From Nothopassalora personata (Eukaryota; Ascomycota; Dothideomycetes; Mycosphaerellales; Mycosphaerellaceae): 64,000 nucleotides of DNA. The stretch lies in contig CM066292.1 in the NCBI GenBank assembly GCA_033816765.1, positions 2,170,001 through 2,234,000 of the forward strand. Direction: 5' to 3'. Shown here piece after piece: positions 36,427-46,870 of this stretch. The notes beneath the pieces were generated by a model. It saw nothing but the letters and a program-made list of their open reading frames with translations, was not told the DNA's origin and made no database searches. The position numbers and the translations under genes are program-made. Each line of letters starts with the position of its first letter. The stretch's first letter is position 1.

Positions 36427-37329
36427 CTAGCTTAGTCGTAAACTATCGCGCTATCTAGTTATCCTTCTATTTTGTAATCTCGTACTCTAATATAACGTTA
36501 AGTACGCAATTTATAGGATCGCCGTATACGTCTCGATAGAACTCCTTAAAGTCCTAGTATATATACCCTATAAGGTTAACGGCGCTATAGTTAGTATACT
36601 ATCGCTTACTTACCTCTCTACTAAGGTATGTAACCCTATATAGGACCTTTAATTTGTCTATTACGTATATAGTACCTAAGAGGGCGAAGATAAGTAAGAG
36701 CTACTAAAGGAATACCCTTACCTTCCTTATCGAATCCCCTCTAAAAGGCGTCTACTCTTTTAGACGCGGTCGCGTCGTCTACGCTACGGCCGCGCCTCGT
36801 ACTATAATATTATTATTAGTAGTTATAGAGATAGAGGTAGGGGTTATAATAGGGAGGTAATCTTCTCTCCTCCCTCCTATACGCTCTAGAGGCGGTGCGC
36901 TTATAGCGCGTAAGATCTCTAGCCGCTCAATCTCCCGCTATATCTCTTACTCTTTAATCTTAGCCTATAAGGCCTCTCTTCTCGTAACTAAGGCTATACG
37001 ACGCGCCTACTACTATACTCTAGGGCTTAGGGGGGGCGTAGGCAACTCGCCGTCGTACGCGTCGCGATCGGGCTCTATAGCGTATATAGATTATAACGAG
37101 GGGAAGCTTTAGAACTATTAGGACCGTAAGGTTATAAGGGGATATTATAATATATAGTACGCCTACGATCTTTTAATCGTAGATAAACTAAAGCTTACTT
37201 TCTTCTATAGACGCTATACGCGTCTCCTAGTATACGTATGCGCGTTACGTACGGTATACTAAGCCGGGTATAGCCGTATTATATATTAGAGTTAGCTATA
37301 GGCTACCCTTATAAAAGTACTATACTTTA
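36427..37329. other. RIP-mutated DNA, origin not recognised
   Basis: Strong TpA bias with remaining CpG. The minus strand gives long stretches interrupted mainly by TAG/TAA, suggesting a former coding repeat, but I cannot name it. Presumably part of an older transposon truncated by later insertions. Confidence 0.45.
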
Positions 37330-37582
37330 GAGAAACTTTAGAAATATAGCCTAGACTTAGCTAAAAGTATTAAGTATCCCCTTAACCGCCCATATAAAGC
37401 TTATAAAGAATAATATAATATATAGGATTATAATCTATTTAATATATTAATTAGGGAACTCTAGTACCTAGCTAACTAGATAAGGCTAGATATCTCCTAT
37501 ATAATGAACTACTTAGCTAAATTCTTAGCTAATTCTTTAGTAGATTTTATTACTATAGTAAAGTATATTTAGAGATATATTA

Positions 37583-37652
37583 ACGTGCTTCACCACCGAG
37601 CGGGCCACACCACCGAGCGGGCCACTTTTGCCAAGAACTGTACCACTTCCAC
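37583..37652 (+). repeat. Left TIR of pogo element
   Basis: 70 bp, perfect inverted match of 39379-39448, containing two tandem 17-bp subunits; identity stops right after CCACTTCCAC. Confidence 0.93.
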
Positions 37653-37700
37653 TTTGATTGCGACGGTATCTTAACACGACGACATCCTACAGAATCGTTA

Positions 37701-39368
37701 CTAGGAGGACAATTCCTCTTCAGATTCTTCGCTATCTAGCAAGTCTACTTGACAGGTGCGTACGTTATGCCCCGACTCGCCACATCGCTTGCAGCGTCGT
37801 AGCCTTGGTGCTGGCCGAACACCATCTAGCGACTCTCTACTTACTTCCTGCCTCCTAGTATCCTCTGGAGGTATCAATTGCGACGCCTCATCGAAGGTTA
37901 GAGACCCTCTAGACTGAATATACTTGCGCTTTCGTGCTTTCCGCTGTGTAAGGGCCTCGTTAGACTTGCGTAGCTCACTGATCTCGCTTCGCATAAGAGC
38001 CATCTGATGCGCTATCTCTCTACTCCCTTTCACAAGCTGATGCACCCCTTCCTGTAACGAGTTTGGCGATGAACCTGCCCGGGCACGCATTTTGTTCGTT
38101 ACTAGTGTCGATTGAGAGTCGAATTCTTTTGCAGTTCGTGGTGTCTTCGACTCCCAAGGGGTAGAGTCCGGAGCTGGAGGCGTTGGCGTACGTAGCTTAA
38201 CATCAAGCTTGTCTATCACTGCCTGTGGATTGAATGGAACCAAACCAGCGCCTCTGAAGCTCGATAGGATGTTCTCCTGTCTAAATACAGCGTCATGGGC
38301 AGCCCGGAAGGCGCGTAGGAACTCTACTTTGTCGATATGAGTGATGCGCTGGCGTGCCAAGCCCGAGAGCTGAGCACCGTATGCCTTCTTCAAAGGCGAA
38401 TAGCAACCCACATCCAATGGCTGGAGTAAGTGCGAGGCGTGCGATGGCATACATAGGGCCAAGATCTTGTATTCCTTGCACAGATTCTGGAATGCCTTCG
38501 AGTTGTGGCTCTCGTGGCCATCGATAATGAGCAGTCTCCATGCCCCAGTCGTACGAGCTACAGTATGCTTCTGGAAATGCTCCAGCCACCGTATACCGAA
38601 CTCATTGTTGGTCCAGCCGTTCTCTGTTAGCCCGATTGTCCAGTCTGGACCCAAGTTGCCGTCTTGGTACCAGGTACTGATGTGCTGTTTGCCTGCAAGG
38701 ATGACGTAGGGTGGGAGCGCTGTTCCGTCTGCACAGATGGTCTCAATCACTGTTGCCCATTCTCTGTTGCCCTGTTGGACGACCTTCCTCTTTCCACCAC
38801 GCCTTTCTGAACCCGTAACGACGCTCTGCGACGTAATAACACCCATCATAAACCCTGTCTCGTCAAAGTTGTAGGTGTCCTGGTCGAGGATGCCATACTT
38901 CTCCTTCATATTACGCACAAGCAAGAACCACTTCTCGATAACGTCTGGATCTTCCATTAGGGCTCGCTGACGATCGTATCCACGTGTCATGCGAACCTTT
39001 AGCTCACGATGCCGCCCAATGAACCTGTCTGTCCAATTGAGACCAGCGGGCTTGAGGCCCTTCTCTTGTAGCAATGAATCGGCCATTGCTCGTACGCTAG
39101 CCTTTGATGGCGGGAAACCTCTAAGATCCAGCTCGAGTATGTACTCAAGTATCACCCTCTCTTCTAGCTCTGTAAGCTTCTTCGAATTGGGCTCGCAGTC
39201 ACCCCGAGGAGGTCGTCCATTCAATCGATACCCTAGTGTGGTTCGAGACGCGTCGTATACCTTTGCAGCAAGTCAATTCGTGATTGTCGCGTCGCGTTTC
39301 GTGGCCTGGACAGCTAAGGTCAGTTTGGCCTCGTTTGAAGACAATACACGCTGTAATGGTGGTTGCAT
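37701..39368 (-). pseudogene. Pogo/Fot1 transposase with one premature stop
   Basis: From Met at 39368 the frame opens with a typical N-terminus for this family (ending LAVQATKRDATITN) and meets TGA at 39275-39273, codon 32. The same frame then continues (AAKVYDASRTTLGYRLNGRP) to the end at 37701. An in-frame Met at 39224 would still give 507 residues but without the first helix-turn-helix. The DDE_1 core is intact: in the 507-residue numbering D121 (NFDETGF), D235 (IIDGHESH) and D271 (LQPLDVG), with 35 residues between the last two. The C-terminus carries a CCHC zinc knuckle (CKRCGESGHNVRTC). TGA could derive from CGA or TGG by one transition. Translation from 39224 might yield a DNA-binding-impaired enzyme; inference. 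Confidence 0.85.
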
Positions 39369-39378
39369 AGCTGTATCT

Positions 39379-39448
39379 GTGGAAGTGGTACAGTTCTTGG
39401 CAAAAGTGGCCCGCTCGGTGGTGTGGCCCGCTCGGTGGTGAAGCACGT
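39379..39448 (-). repeat. Right TIR of pogo element
   Basis: 70 bp, perfect inverted match of 37583-37652; ends ..GAAGCACGT followed by the TA target duplicate. Confidence 0.93.
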
Positions 39449-39985
39449 TACTAGAATAATTAATAAGTACCTAATCTTTAGAAAGATGTAATCCCTAAAG
39501 CTAGAGATCTATATAGACTCTAATTTCTCTAGAGATCTAATAGGTAGATTAATCTTAGGACTTCTAGTTAAAATAGCTAGAGGTTCTATTATCTAGAAGT
39601 CTAACCTATAGAAGGAGATAGTACTATTAAGTACTAAAGTAGAGTATATAGCTTTAACTAAATACTATAGGGAAGTAATATAGTTAAGAAATCTACTCTA
39701 TAAAACCTAGAAAACAACTAATTATAAAGCTTAAGCCTTTAAGATCTTTATAGATAACTAGTCTACTATTAAACTAGTTAGAGATTATACTAACTATAAA
39801 AGAACTAAGTATATTAGACTTAGGAACTACTTTTATAGATAGGTTTATAAAGAAGGCTTAATTATAGTTAAGTATATCCCTACTATAGAGTAGCTTATAG
39901 ATTAGCTTATAAAGCTAAAGTTACTAAACTATATTCTCTAAGGGAGGCTTCTAGAAGCTAACTATACTTTTATTTATATATAATA

Positions 39986-40591
39986 AGTCTTTTATTTATT
40001 TATAAGTATTTATAAAGTAATATTTTATTTATTTTAAGATAGTAGAGGAAAGCCTTTATTTATTAGCCTTAAGGGCTAGATTTATTTATAGTATTATATA
40101 TCTTACTATACTTATATAACTAGACTATAGAGAGGCTTACTTTAGAACTACCTTTTAAGGTAAGATCTAGTTCATTATTATAGACCCTAATTCTAGGGAG
40201 CTATAGTATTAAAAGTAAAAGTAAAAGGAAATAGAGAAGTAGACCGCCGTTATTTATAATAGCTATCTTATCCTTTAGTCCTAACTAGATCCTAAGAACC
40301 TTACTAAGACCTAAAGTATATAAGTATATCCTCTAGACTACTACCTACTACTAGAACTACTAAAGCCTCTAGAACCCCTCTTATAGGAAGTCGAGTTAGT
40401 TATAGTACCCTCCTAAAAGTTATTATTAGTACCTAGACGCTATAAGAACTAACGAATTAGGGTAGTGATCTTATTCTAAGATAGGGAGTTAGAGAATAGG
40501 AGACGAACCTTAAGGAGGATAGTTCTAGAGCTATTATTAGGAGCCCTAAGGATACTTAGGCGCTAGTCTATATCGCTTAGAATAAGCTAGG
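39986..40591. other. RIP-mutated AT-rich DNA
   Basis: Follows the copia RNase H and probably includes its 3' UTR or LTR (TTTATTTAT-rich, 39970-40100). Further right, 40330-40590 looks like degraded coding sequence of another element. No gene. Confidence 0.45.
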
Positions 40592-41075
40592 TGTTATGTC
40601 TCGTTCCAGGGCTAATCTCAAAAGAGAGATAAGTCAAGTCACGTGGCGGTATTCTTTGGAGAGGCTAAAGCAAACTGAGCGAAGATGAATAATTGGAGTA
40701 AGAGTGTATTCCAATCAGTGAGATCGTAACATGAGTTGAACGCAGTCGAAGCCATAAGGGATTCTCAGCGTTCCTAAATACAAAGGAGATTTGCCAGTCT
40801 TGGCTGTCCTTTCGCGCCATGTGCGCCTTCTGCGACAAGTGCGCTCGTCGCTACCGTCGCGGACGTCGCTCATGTCGCGGGTACGTCTTTCGCGCTATGC
40901 GCGACGAGTCGTCCCCAGTCAGGCGTCGCGGACGTCGCGCATACATCTTTTGCACGTGACCCGTGCCAGGATGTTTTCCCTTGCGGTGTTGTCATACCGT
41001 AACAGTCGCGCATACATCTTTTGCACGTGACCCGTGCCAGGATGTTTTCCTTTGCGGTGTTGTCATACCGTAACA
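40592..41075. mobile_element. Solo LTR, un-RIPped, with CTAGG target duplication
   Basis: 484 bp beginning TGTTATGTCTCG and ending CATACCGTAACA, flanked by CTAGG on both sides (40587-40591, 41076-41080). TG..CA ends plus a 5-bp duplication and no internal coding sequence indicate an LTR left by LTR-LTR recombination. It is CpG-rich and free of RIP bias. The last 142 bp are two copies of one 71-bp unit (40934-41004, 41005-41075) with one mismatch. It matches neither the copia LTRs nor the gypsy LTR nearby. Confidence 0.8.
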
Positions 41076-41080
41076 CTAGG

Positions 41081-42500
41081 TAGGTAGTATCTAAGAATTA
41101 TATCTAAAGGTACTTATACTAGGAGAGCCTAGAGCTAGAGATAGGAAGCTCTTACGTAGAGGACTACTACGTATAATAGGAGGAGAGCGACTAGCTTATA
41201 TACTACCCTAAAAGGCGGTACTAGTAGAGCGAGAGTAACCTATACCTAGCTACTAGTAGGTTCTAGATAGACTAGCTAGACTTAGATAGCTAGTACGACC
41301 GGTAGTACCCTACTATAAGGTCTATAGAAAGAAGAAGCTATACTTATCGTAGTAATTATTAAGAGTATAGTTAGTATAGTAGCCCTTAAACTATCCTAGA
41401 ATAGTATAGTAGCTAGAGAAGGGAAGGTTAGATCTCTCCTTATAGCGGTTATAGGCGCTACTAAAGTATTAAATAAGAAGTCTATAGCGGAAGCCTATAA
41501 GGTAGGAAGGTAGTTCTAACTACTGTTAATATTTATAGTTATAGTATTAGTAATACGGCCTTAAGGGTCGACTATTATATAATCAAAGTCCTAAGTAGCT
41601 GCGTTAATCTAACCCTAGTTTAGTAGGTTAGTAATACTACCCTTAGTAGTTAGAAGCTTCTTCTTATAGAAGGTAATCTTAAGAGATACTATAGTAAGCT
41701 ATAAGGTTATATTCCTCTTAGTAATCTTACGCTTATTATTAGTAATATACCTAACTAGTCTAAGTACCTTAATAAGGGCCTTATACTTAGAGAGCTTACT
41801 AGATATAGGTAGGCCCTTTCTACTATTACTAGGAGGATACTTATTAGGATTATTACCGTTATTAGAGCTAGTTCTACTACTAAAGATATTACTAGTATTA
41901 CTAAATTAGTTAATAGGAGTCTACTTAATAATATCTACTATAATACTACTTATAAGTTAGTAAATACCCTTAAAATATTATTATATATATAGTATACCTT
42001 ACTAAAGCTTCTTAAGAAGCTTTAAGAGTATATATATAGTAGTTATTAGTATATATAAGTATATATAGTAGTCTAGAAGGGGGTAAGAGAGGTATAAAGT
42101 AGTATAAAGTAGAGAGAGTTACTTAGTAAAGAACTAGCTTCTTTTATATATACCTATAAGGTCTATACGCTACTACCTCACTATAAGAGCCTTCTTAAGC
42201 CGAGAAGACCTTCTATTCGCTTCTAAAAGCGAAAAGATAAGGCTATAATATACTTAAAGTAGGTCTATAAAGATCTCTTATATACGTAGATCTAATAAGA
42301 TCACTATCCTTAGTATATACTTACTTATAACGAGGAACCTAGTATCTAAAGCTAGTAAAGGTATTCGAGACTAATATAGTAATATAGGTAATATTAAGTT
42401 AATTAGGCTACCTTTATAGTAGTTAGTCTAAAGGGGGAGTATTATAAGTTAGGTAACTAATAGCTATATTAGTTAGGACTTAGTATATATATACCCTATA
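41081..42500. other. RIP-mutated DNA, includes start of a disrupted LTR
   Basis: Strong TpA bias, no intact frame. At 42430-42439 a purine tract AAAGGGGGAG precedes TATTATAAGTTAGG, which looks like the start of an LTR (former TG). The gypsy element inserted about 60 bp into it. The rest is degraded repeat coding sequence that I cannot assign. Confidence 0.45.
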
Positions 42501-42652
42501 TGTCACGAAGCGACACCAGGCACATGTGAATGGACCCTGCAGTGAAAGATCGGCCCGGAACAACGTTGTTCCGGCGCATTTAAATAGCTCGCGCATCTCG
42601 CGCTCTTCTTCGTAGACTCGTATTGCAACTCGTCTACCACCTGCCCGTCACA
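42501..42652 (+). repeat. 5' LTR of gypsy element
   Basis: 152 bp, TGTCACGAAGCG...CCCGTCACA; identical to the 3' LTR. It contains the palindrome GGAACAACGTTGTTCC (about 42557-42572). Internal sequence follows with TTTTGCAATACC; no primer-binding site could be matched to a tRNA. Confidence 0.93.
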
Positions 42653-42756
42653 TTTTGCAATACCTACCCCAATCAACCAACTGAATAGCCTACAGCGATC
42701 TTGTATCGCGTAGAAGACCCGAACAGACTGACCGACTGACCGACTGACTGAAAGGT

Positions 42757-45700
42757 GTGCAACAGTCGCACATTTTTCTTCTCGACACGACATACAGGAT
42801 CGCAAACAGCACTGTATTGACAGCAGACAAGTCACCAGAGGTACAACACCCTGGTATGAGCGAATTGACCAGACAGACAGTAATCGACCGAGCCCGAGAA
42901 GAATCGCGCGCCGCAATCGCCTCGAACAAGATACAAACGGCACTTAGCAAACACAACTACAGGAGCGACAGCGACAGCGACTTCTCACCTGAAGAGACAT
43001 CTACACCCCGACCCGATATGGACGAGGCCGAACGCGACCGTAGTCGCAGTCGTAGCCGCGAACGCGACCGATTACTAGCAAAGCCCGAGACACGAGGTTC
43101 AGGCTTCTTTGGCCCACAACCACCTTCCTCTAGCATCCATCAACCATTCTCACGACCTAACAAGTCACAGCCTCCGAGTCGCTTACGAGAGGACCATTAC
43201 AAGCACGTCGAACTAGTTCTGGACAAGCTAATGGAAGCCGGCCTTCCTGTGGACATTGAGAAGTCCGAATTCGCAGTCAAGCGCGTGAAGTACCTAGGTC
43301 TCATCCTCACGACTGAAGGCATCGAGATGGACCCAGCTAAGGTAGATGCGATAGCCAACTGGGATACGCCACGTAACGCCAAAGACGTGTTGGCGTTCCT
43401 AGGCTTCGCAGGCTTTTACAGAAGATTCGTAGAAGCATTCTCCCGCGTGGTATCACCCATGGTGGAGCTCACGAAGAAAGACGTCAAGTTCGAATGGTCA
43501 GAAGCATGTCAAAAGGCATTCGAGACGCTGAAAGACAGATTCACGTCGGCAAAAGGCCGTGTGCTTGCCCACTTCAATCCGGACTATGAGACCATCGTCG
43601 AAACCGATGCCTCAGATTGGGTCACAGCAGGAGTGCTATCGCAGCGCCAACCGGACGGTCTCGTACGCCCAGTAGCGTACTTCTCCAAGAAGATGAACGT
43701 GCACGAATGCAACTACGACATCTATGACAAGGAGTTGCTTGCCATCATTAAGTGCTTTGAAGAATGGCAGTATGAGCTAATCGGGCAAGGCACGGATGAA
43801 GCCCCCATTCGTGTGCTCTCGGACCACCGGAACCTGGAATGGTTTATGACTACCAAGCAACTGAACCGGCGACAGGCACGTTGGGCGGAATTCTTGGCTC
43901 AGTTCAACTTCAAGATCACGTACCGGCCTGGGCGACAGGGTACCAAGCCTGACAGCCTGACCCGGAGATCGCAGGACATCCCACAAGGTGTAGAGGACCC
44001 GAGAATGCAACATCAGCACCAAGTAGTGCTCAAGCCAGAGATGCTTGACATCGCCAACTTCGCAATGCATCTTGCTAAGGCTGAAGAGGACGACGAAGGT
44101 CAGCTATACGCGATGACCCGAGCACGAGCACGACAAGAAGCAGCAGAAGAAGAGCAGCTCAACGAGGAAGGGGAGGAAGAAACACCTACAGCAGAGCCCA
44201 CACCAGCAGTAGAACCCGCAGCGCCAGCGCCAGGACAAGAGCCCGCACCCGCCGAAGCAGACCCTGAACACCAAGACGAAGGAGAAGACCTCGTCGAACT
44301 CATTGATGAAGCGTACGCAGACCCATCAATTGCAACTCGTATAAGACGACTGCAAGCCGACCTAGCAGCGCGACGCTCATCCGAGTTCCTGCAGAAGCAG
44401 AAGATAGCGGCGACGGATTGCCTTATTCACAACGACCAGTTGTTCGTGAATGGAAGATTGTACGTGCCCATGTACAAGAACCTGCGGACAAAGGTCATTC
44501 GAGCCCATCATGACACCGCAATAGCAGGGCACCAAGGAGCAGCACGCACATTCGACTTGATCCAGCGCCATAGCATGTATTGGCCGCTGATGCAAGGCGA
44601 CGTAGCACGGTACGTCCGCAATTGTCAACCATGCCGGAGAGCAAACCCGTCACGACTCAAGTACCAGGGATTGCTAGCACCACTTCAAGCCCCACCAGAC
44701 GTATGGAAGCATATTGCCATGGACTTCATTGTAGAATTGCCGCCGAGCAAGCGCACAATCGATGGCGTTACCTACAAAAACATACTGACAGTGACGGATT
44801 GCCTTTCGAAACAAGTCATCTTCATCCCAACGAACAGCCTGGAAGCCGAGCATGTCGTCCGCCTGATCTACACCTATGTGTATCCGAAGCATGGCGTCCC
44901 CGAGATTGTCTTCTCAGACAGAGGAACCCAGTGGACCTGTGCATTCTTCAAGAGGTTCTGCGCGTTGCTGGGAACCAAGCAGAACCTGTCGACTGCATTC
45001 CATCCTCAGACAGATGGCCAATCCGAGAGAACTAACCAGGCATTGGAGCAGTACCTACGCTTGTTCACCAACTACCAGCAGGACGACTGGGCAGACTTGC
45101 TGCCCAATGCAGAGTTCGCACTCAACAACCATGAGTCGGCGACAACTGGCATGACTCCATTCTTTGCCAATACGGGACGACACCCCCGAATGGACGTGAA
45201 AGCTGTGGACCGACCGCAAGCGCTGGCTCGAGAAGTGCCACAACTCGAGCGTGCGGAGACATTTGCCGAACGCATAAGGCAGACTGGCGACTTCCTCAAG
45301 GGAGTGCTCGCGGACCTGCAAGCGGCACATGCTTATGGCCAAGCACGGACCGCTGACCAAGCGAATCGACACCGTGCACCCGCCCCAAATTTTGAGGTTG
45401 GTGACCGAGTTTTCCTGAACACCAAAAACATCACCACCAAGAGACCCGCGAAGAAACTTGACGACAAGTTCATCGGACCATTCCCCGTTACAGCGCAGAT
45501 AGGCAAGCGATCCTACCGACTCGACCTCGACAGCCAGCCCGATCTGAACATTCACAACGTATTCCACTCGAGCCTTCTCCGACGTGACACGAACGACCCA
45601 CTTGCGGGACAACACAACCCTCCGCCGCCGCCCGTCGAAGTCGAAAGAGAAGGAGAAGTGGACACAGAATGGGAAGTTGACGAAGTGCTTAATGCTGCTA

Positions 45701-46095
45701 TCAAGTACAGGAATAGGCAAGTGTGGTTCACCTTGCGCTATAAGAGCGGTGATATACGGACACAGAGATGGGACGACCTATTGCCAGGTTGTGAAGAACT
45801 GGTTGCCGACTTCTACGCGCGCTATCCAGACAAGCCGAAGCCACCCTACGAGCTTCCAGAACCCATACTGTACGGACTGGCAGTGATTGAAAAAGGCCGC
45901 TTGTTTGACAGCGCCACATCCAGACCGGCTCGCGTGACAGACGATGGTGACATGGATGGACGCGACGCAACTACGTCCCCAGTACATAAGCTTGGACAAG
46001 ATGGATTTGCGATGTTGCGACGACGCAAAGGAGCGAGCACAAGCCAGCGACATGATGAGCAGCGACAGCAAGCCAGCGTGAGCGGTTCGGCATAG
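42757..46095 (+). CDS. Gypsy polyprotein, gag N-terminus fused to RT C-terminus, RNase H, integrase, chromodomain
   Basis: Continuous 1112-codon frame. Residues 1 to about 144 are gag-like (SELTRQTVIDRAREESRAA, then an RSRSRSRERDR stretch). At about residue 145 the sequence becomes REDHYKHVELVLDKLMEAG, which in complete elements lies just after the RT catalytic YxDD. Capsid, nucleocapsid, protease and the RT fingers and palm are therefore missing, joined in frame. Then come RT connection (FLGFAGFYRRF), RNase H (ETDASDW, Asp284), integrase zinc finger (HHDTAIAGHQG with CQPC, about 585-630) and integrase core (AMDFIVELP, VFSDRGTQW, TDGQSERTNQ). A chromodomain-like tail follows (EWEVDEVLNAAIKYRNRQVW), probably targeting heterochromatin. 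RT catalysis is absent, so it could only move in trans. Confidence 0.9.
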   Translation: MQQSHIFLLDTTYRIANSTVLTADKSPEVQHPGMSELTRQTVIDRAREESRAAIASNKIQTALSKHNYRSDSDSDFSPEETSTPRPDMDEAERDRSRSRSRERDRLLAKPETRGSGFFGPQPPSSSIHQPFSRPNKSQPPSRLREDHYKHVELVLDKLMEAGLPVDIEKSEFAVKRVKYLGLILTTEGIEMDPAKVDAIANWDTPRNAKDVLAFLGFAGFYRRFVEAFSRVVSPMVELTKKDVKFEWSEACQKAFETLKDRFTSAKGRVLAHFNPDYETIVETDASDWVTAGVLSQRQPDGLVRPVAYFSKKMNVHECNYDIYDKELLAIIKCFEEWQYELIGQGTDEAPIRVLSDHRNLEWFMTTKQLNRRQARWAEFLAQFNFKITYRPGRQGTKPDSLTRRSQDIPQGVEDPRMQHQHQVVLKPEMLDIANFAMHLAKAEEDDEGQLYAMTRARARQEAAEEEQLNEEGEEETPTAEPTPAVEPAAPAPGQEPAPAEADPEHQDEGEDLVELIDEAYADPSIATRIRRLQADLAARRSSEFLQKQKIAATDCLIHNDQLFVNGRLYVPMYKNLRTKVIRAHHDTAIAGHQGAARTFDLIQRHSMYWPLMQGDVARYVRNCQPCRRANPSRLKYQGLLAPLQAPPDVWKHIAMDFIVELPPSKRTIDGVTYKNILTVTDCLSKQVIFIPTNSLEAEHVVRLIYTYVYPKHGVPEIVFSDRGTQWTCAFFKRFCALLGTKQNLSTAFHPQTDGQSERTNQALEQYLRLFTNYQQDDWADLLPNAEFALNNHESATTGMTPFFANTGRHPRMDVKAVDRPQALAREVPQLERAETFAERIRQTGDFLKGVLADLQAAHAYGQARTADQANRHRAPAPNFEVGDRVFLNTKNITTKRPAKKLDDKFIGPFPVTAQIGKRSYRLDLDSQPDLNIHNVFHSSLLRRDTNDPLAGQHNPPPPPVEVEREGEVDTEWEVDEVLNAAIKYRNRQVWFTLRYKSGDIRTQRWDDLLPGCEELVADFYARYPDKPKPPYELPEPILYGLAVIEKGRLFDSATSRPARVTDDGDMDGRDATTSPVHKLGQDGFAMLRRRKGASTSQRHDEQRQQASVSGSA

Positions 46096-46185
46096 CCAAC
46101 CGACACGACGACACGCGCGCAAGTATAAGAGACTCTAGACGTATACGGCACTCGCAGGAGCTCGTTCTTTGAAGGGAGGGGGTAC

Positions 46186-46337
46186 TGTCACGAAGCGACA
46201 CCAGGCACATGTGAATGGACCCTGCAGTGAAAGATCGGCCCGGAACAACGTTGTTCCGGCGCATTTAAATAGCTCGCGCATCTCGCGCTCTTCTTCGTAG
46301 ACTCGTATTGCAACTCGTCTACCACCTGCCCGTCACA
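46186..46337 (+). repeat. 3' LTR of gypsy element
   Basis: 152 bp identical to the 5' LTR, directly after the purine tract and 91 bases past the polyprotein stop. Confidence 0.93.
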
Positions 46338-46870
46338 TATATTATACTATTTCTATAGCTAGATAGTCTTATGCCTTATACAAATTATAAGGGTTACTAA
46401 TCTACCCTATTGTTTTAATCTAGAAGCTTATACTTGTTAAATACCTATTAATAACATTAAGTACTAAGCTATCTAAGAATCCGGCTATAAAGCTCTTATT
46501 ATTCTTCTAAGAACTTAAGGACAAAGCTAAGCACTTACTAAAAGCTAGAGCTATTATACTAGATGTTAAGTATACTCTAAAGGACAGTCCTACTTTAAGA
46601 GAGCTAAAGCCTATTAACGCTAAATAGATAGCTTTATAGATACGATAGTAGAAGTTATAATAATTGTATCGATAAACTCTTAACTACTAAACGGTACTCT
46701 ACTTACGAGGGTAGCGTTACACTCTTAGGTACCGGCTACTAACCCTCTATAACTAGTTCTCTCGTCGTTTCTCCGCTATTAAAACTATCTATATTATTGT
46801 AAATATTTATATTACCTTTTGCTATAAGGCTACTACTCGCCCTATTAGCTTATTAGTATAGCTCTAGAAC
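46338..46870. other. RIP-mutated DNA right of gypsy element
   Basis: Begins with the rest of the LTR that the gypsy element interrupted (TATATTATACTATTTC...). From about 46480 there is degraded coding sequence of an unnamed element. No gene. Confidence 0.4.

Larger units (their letters stand above)
37583..39448 (-). mobile_element. Fot1/pogo-type DNA transposon (Tc1/mariner superfamily)
   Basis: 1866 bp between TA target duplicates (37581-37582, 39449-39450), with perfect 70-bp terminal inverted repeats (37583-37652, 39379-39448). Each TIR begins ACGTGCTTC and contains a 17-bp unit, ACCACCGAGCGGGCCAC, twice in tandem. The single gene lies on the minus strand. The element lacks the RIP bias of its copia host, so it arrived after the host was mutated. 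Perfect TIRs suggest that it could still be moved in trans, although its own gene has a stop. Confidence 0.93.
37330..39985 (+). mobile_element. Copia 3' pol fragment, split by a pogo element
   Basis: Before the pogo insertion the plus strand reads TRLDISYT-like copia RT/RNase H linker sequence (YLAKFLANSLVDFITIVKYI, about 37500-37575). After it, from 39449, the RNase H follows: LEIYIDSNFSRDLIGRLILG, then LLSTKVEYIALTKYYREVI, then KYIPTIEQLIDQLIK. These correspond to the copia DSDWAGD, SSTEAEY and ADGLTK blocks. TAG stops replace Gln codons. It has diverged from copia A and B, so it is another family. Both ends are unclear. Confidence 0.75.
42501..46337 (+). mobile_element. Ty3/gypsy element with identical LTRs and internal deletion
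   Basis: 3837 bp with two identical 152-bp LTRs (42501-42652, 46186-46337), TG..CA ends and a purine tract GAAGGGAGGGGGTAC before the 3' LTR. Flanks share TATA, a possible 4-bp target duplication, though the AT-rich site makes this uncertain. Composition is normal, with no RIP. LTR identity implies very recent insertion. A full gypsy of this type would be considerably longer; one internal open frame joins gag N-terminus to late RT, so the middle is missing. Confidence 0.92.
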
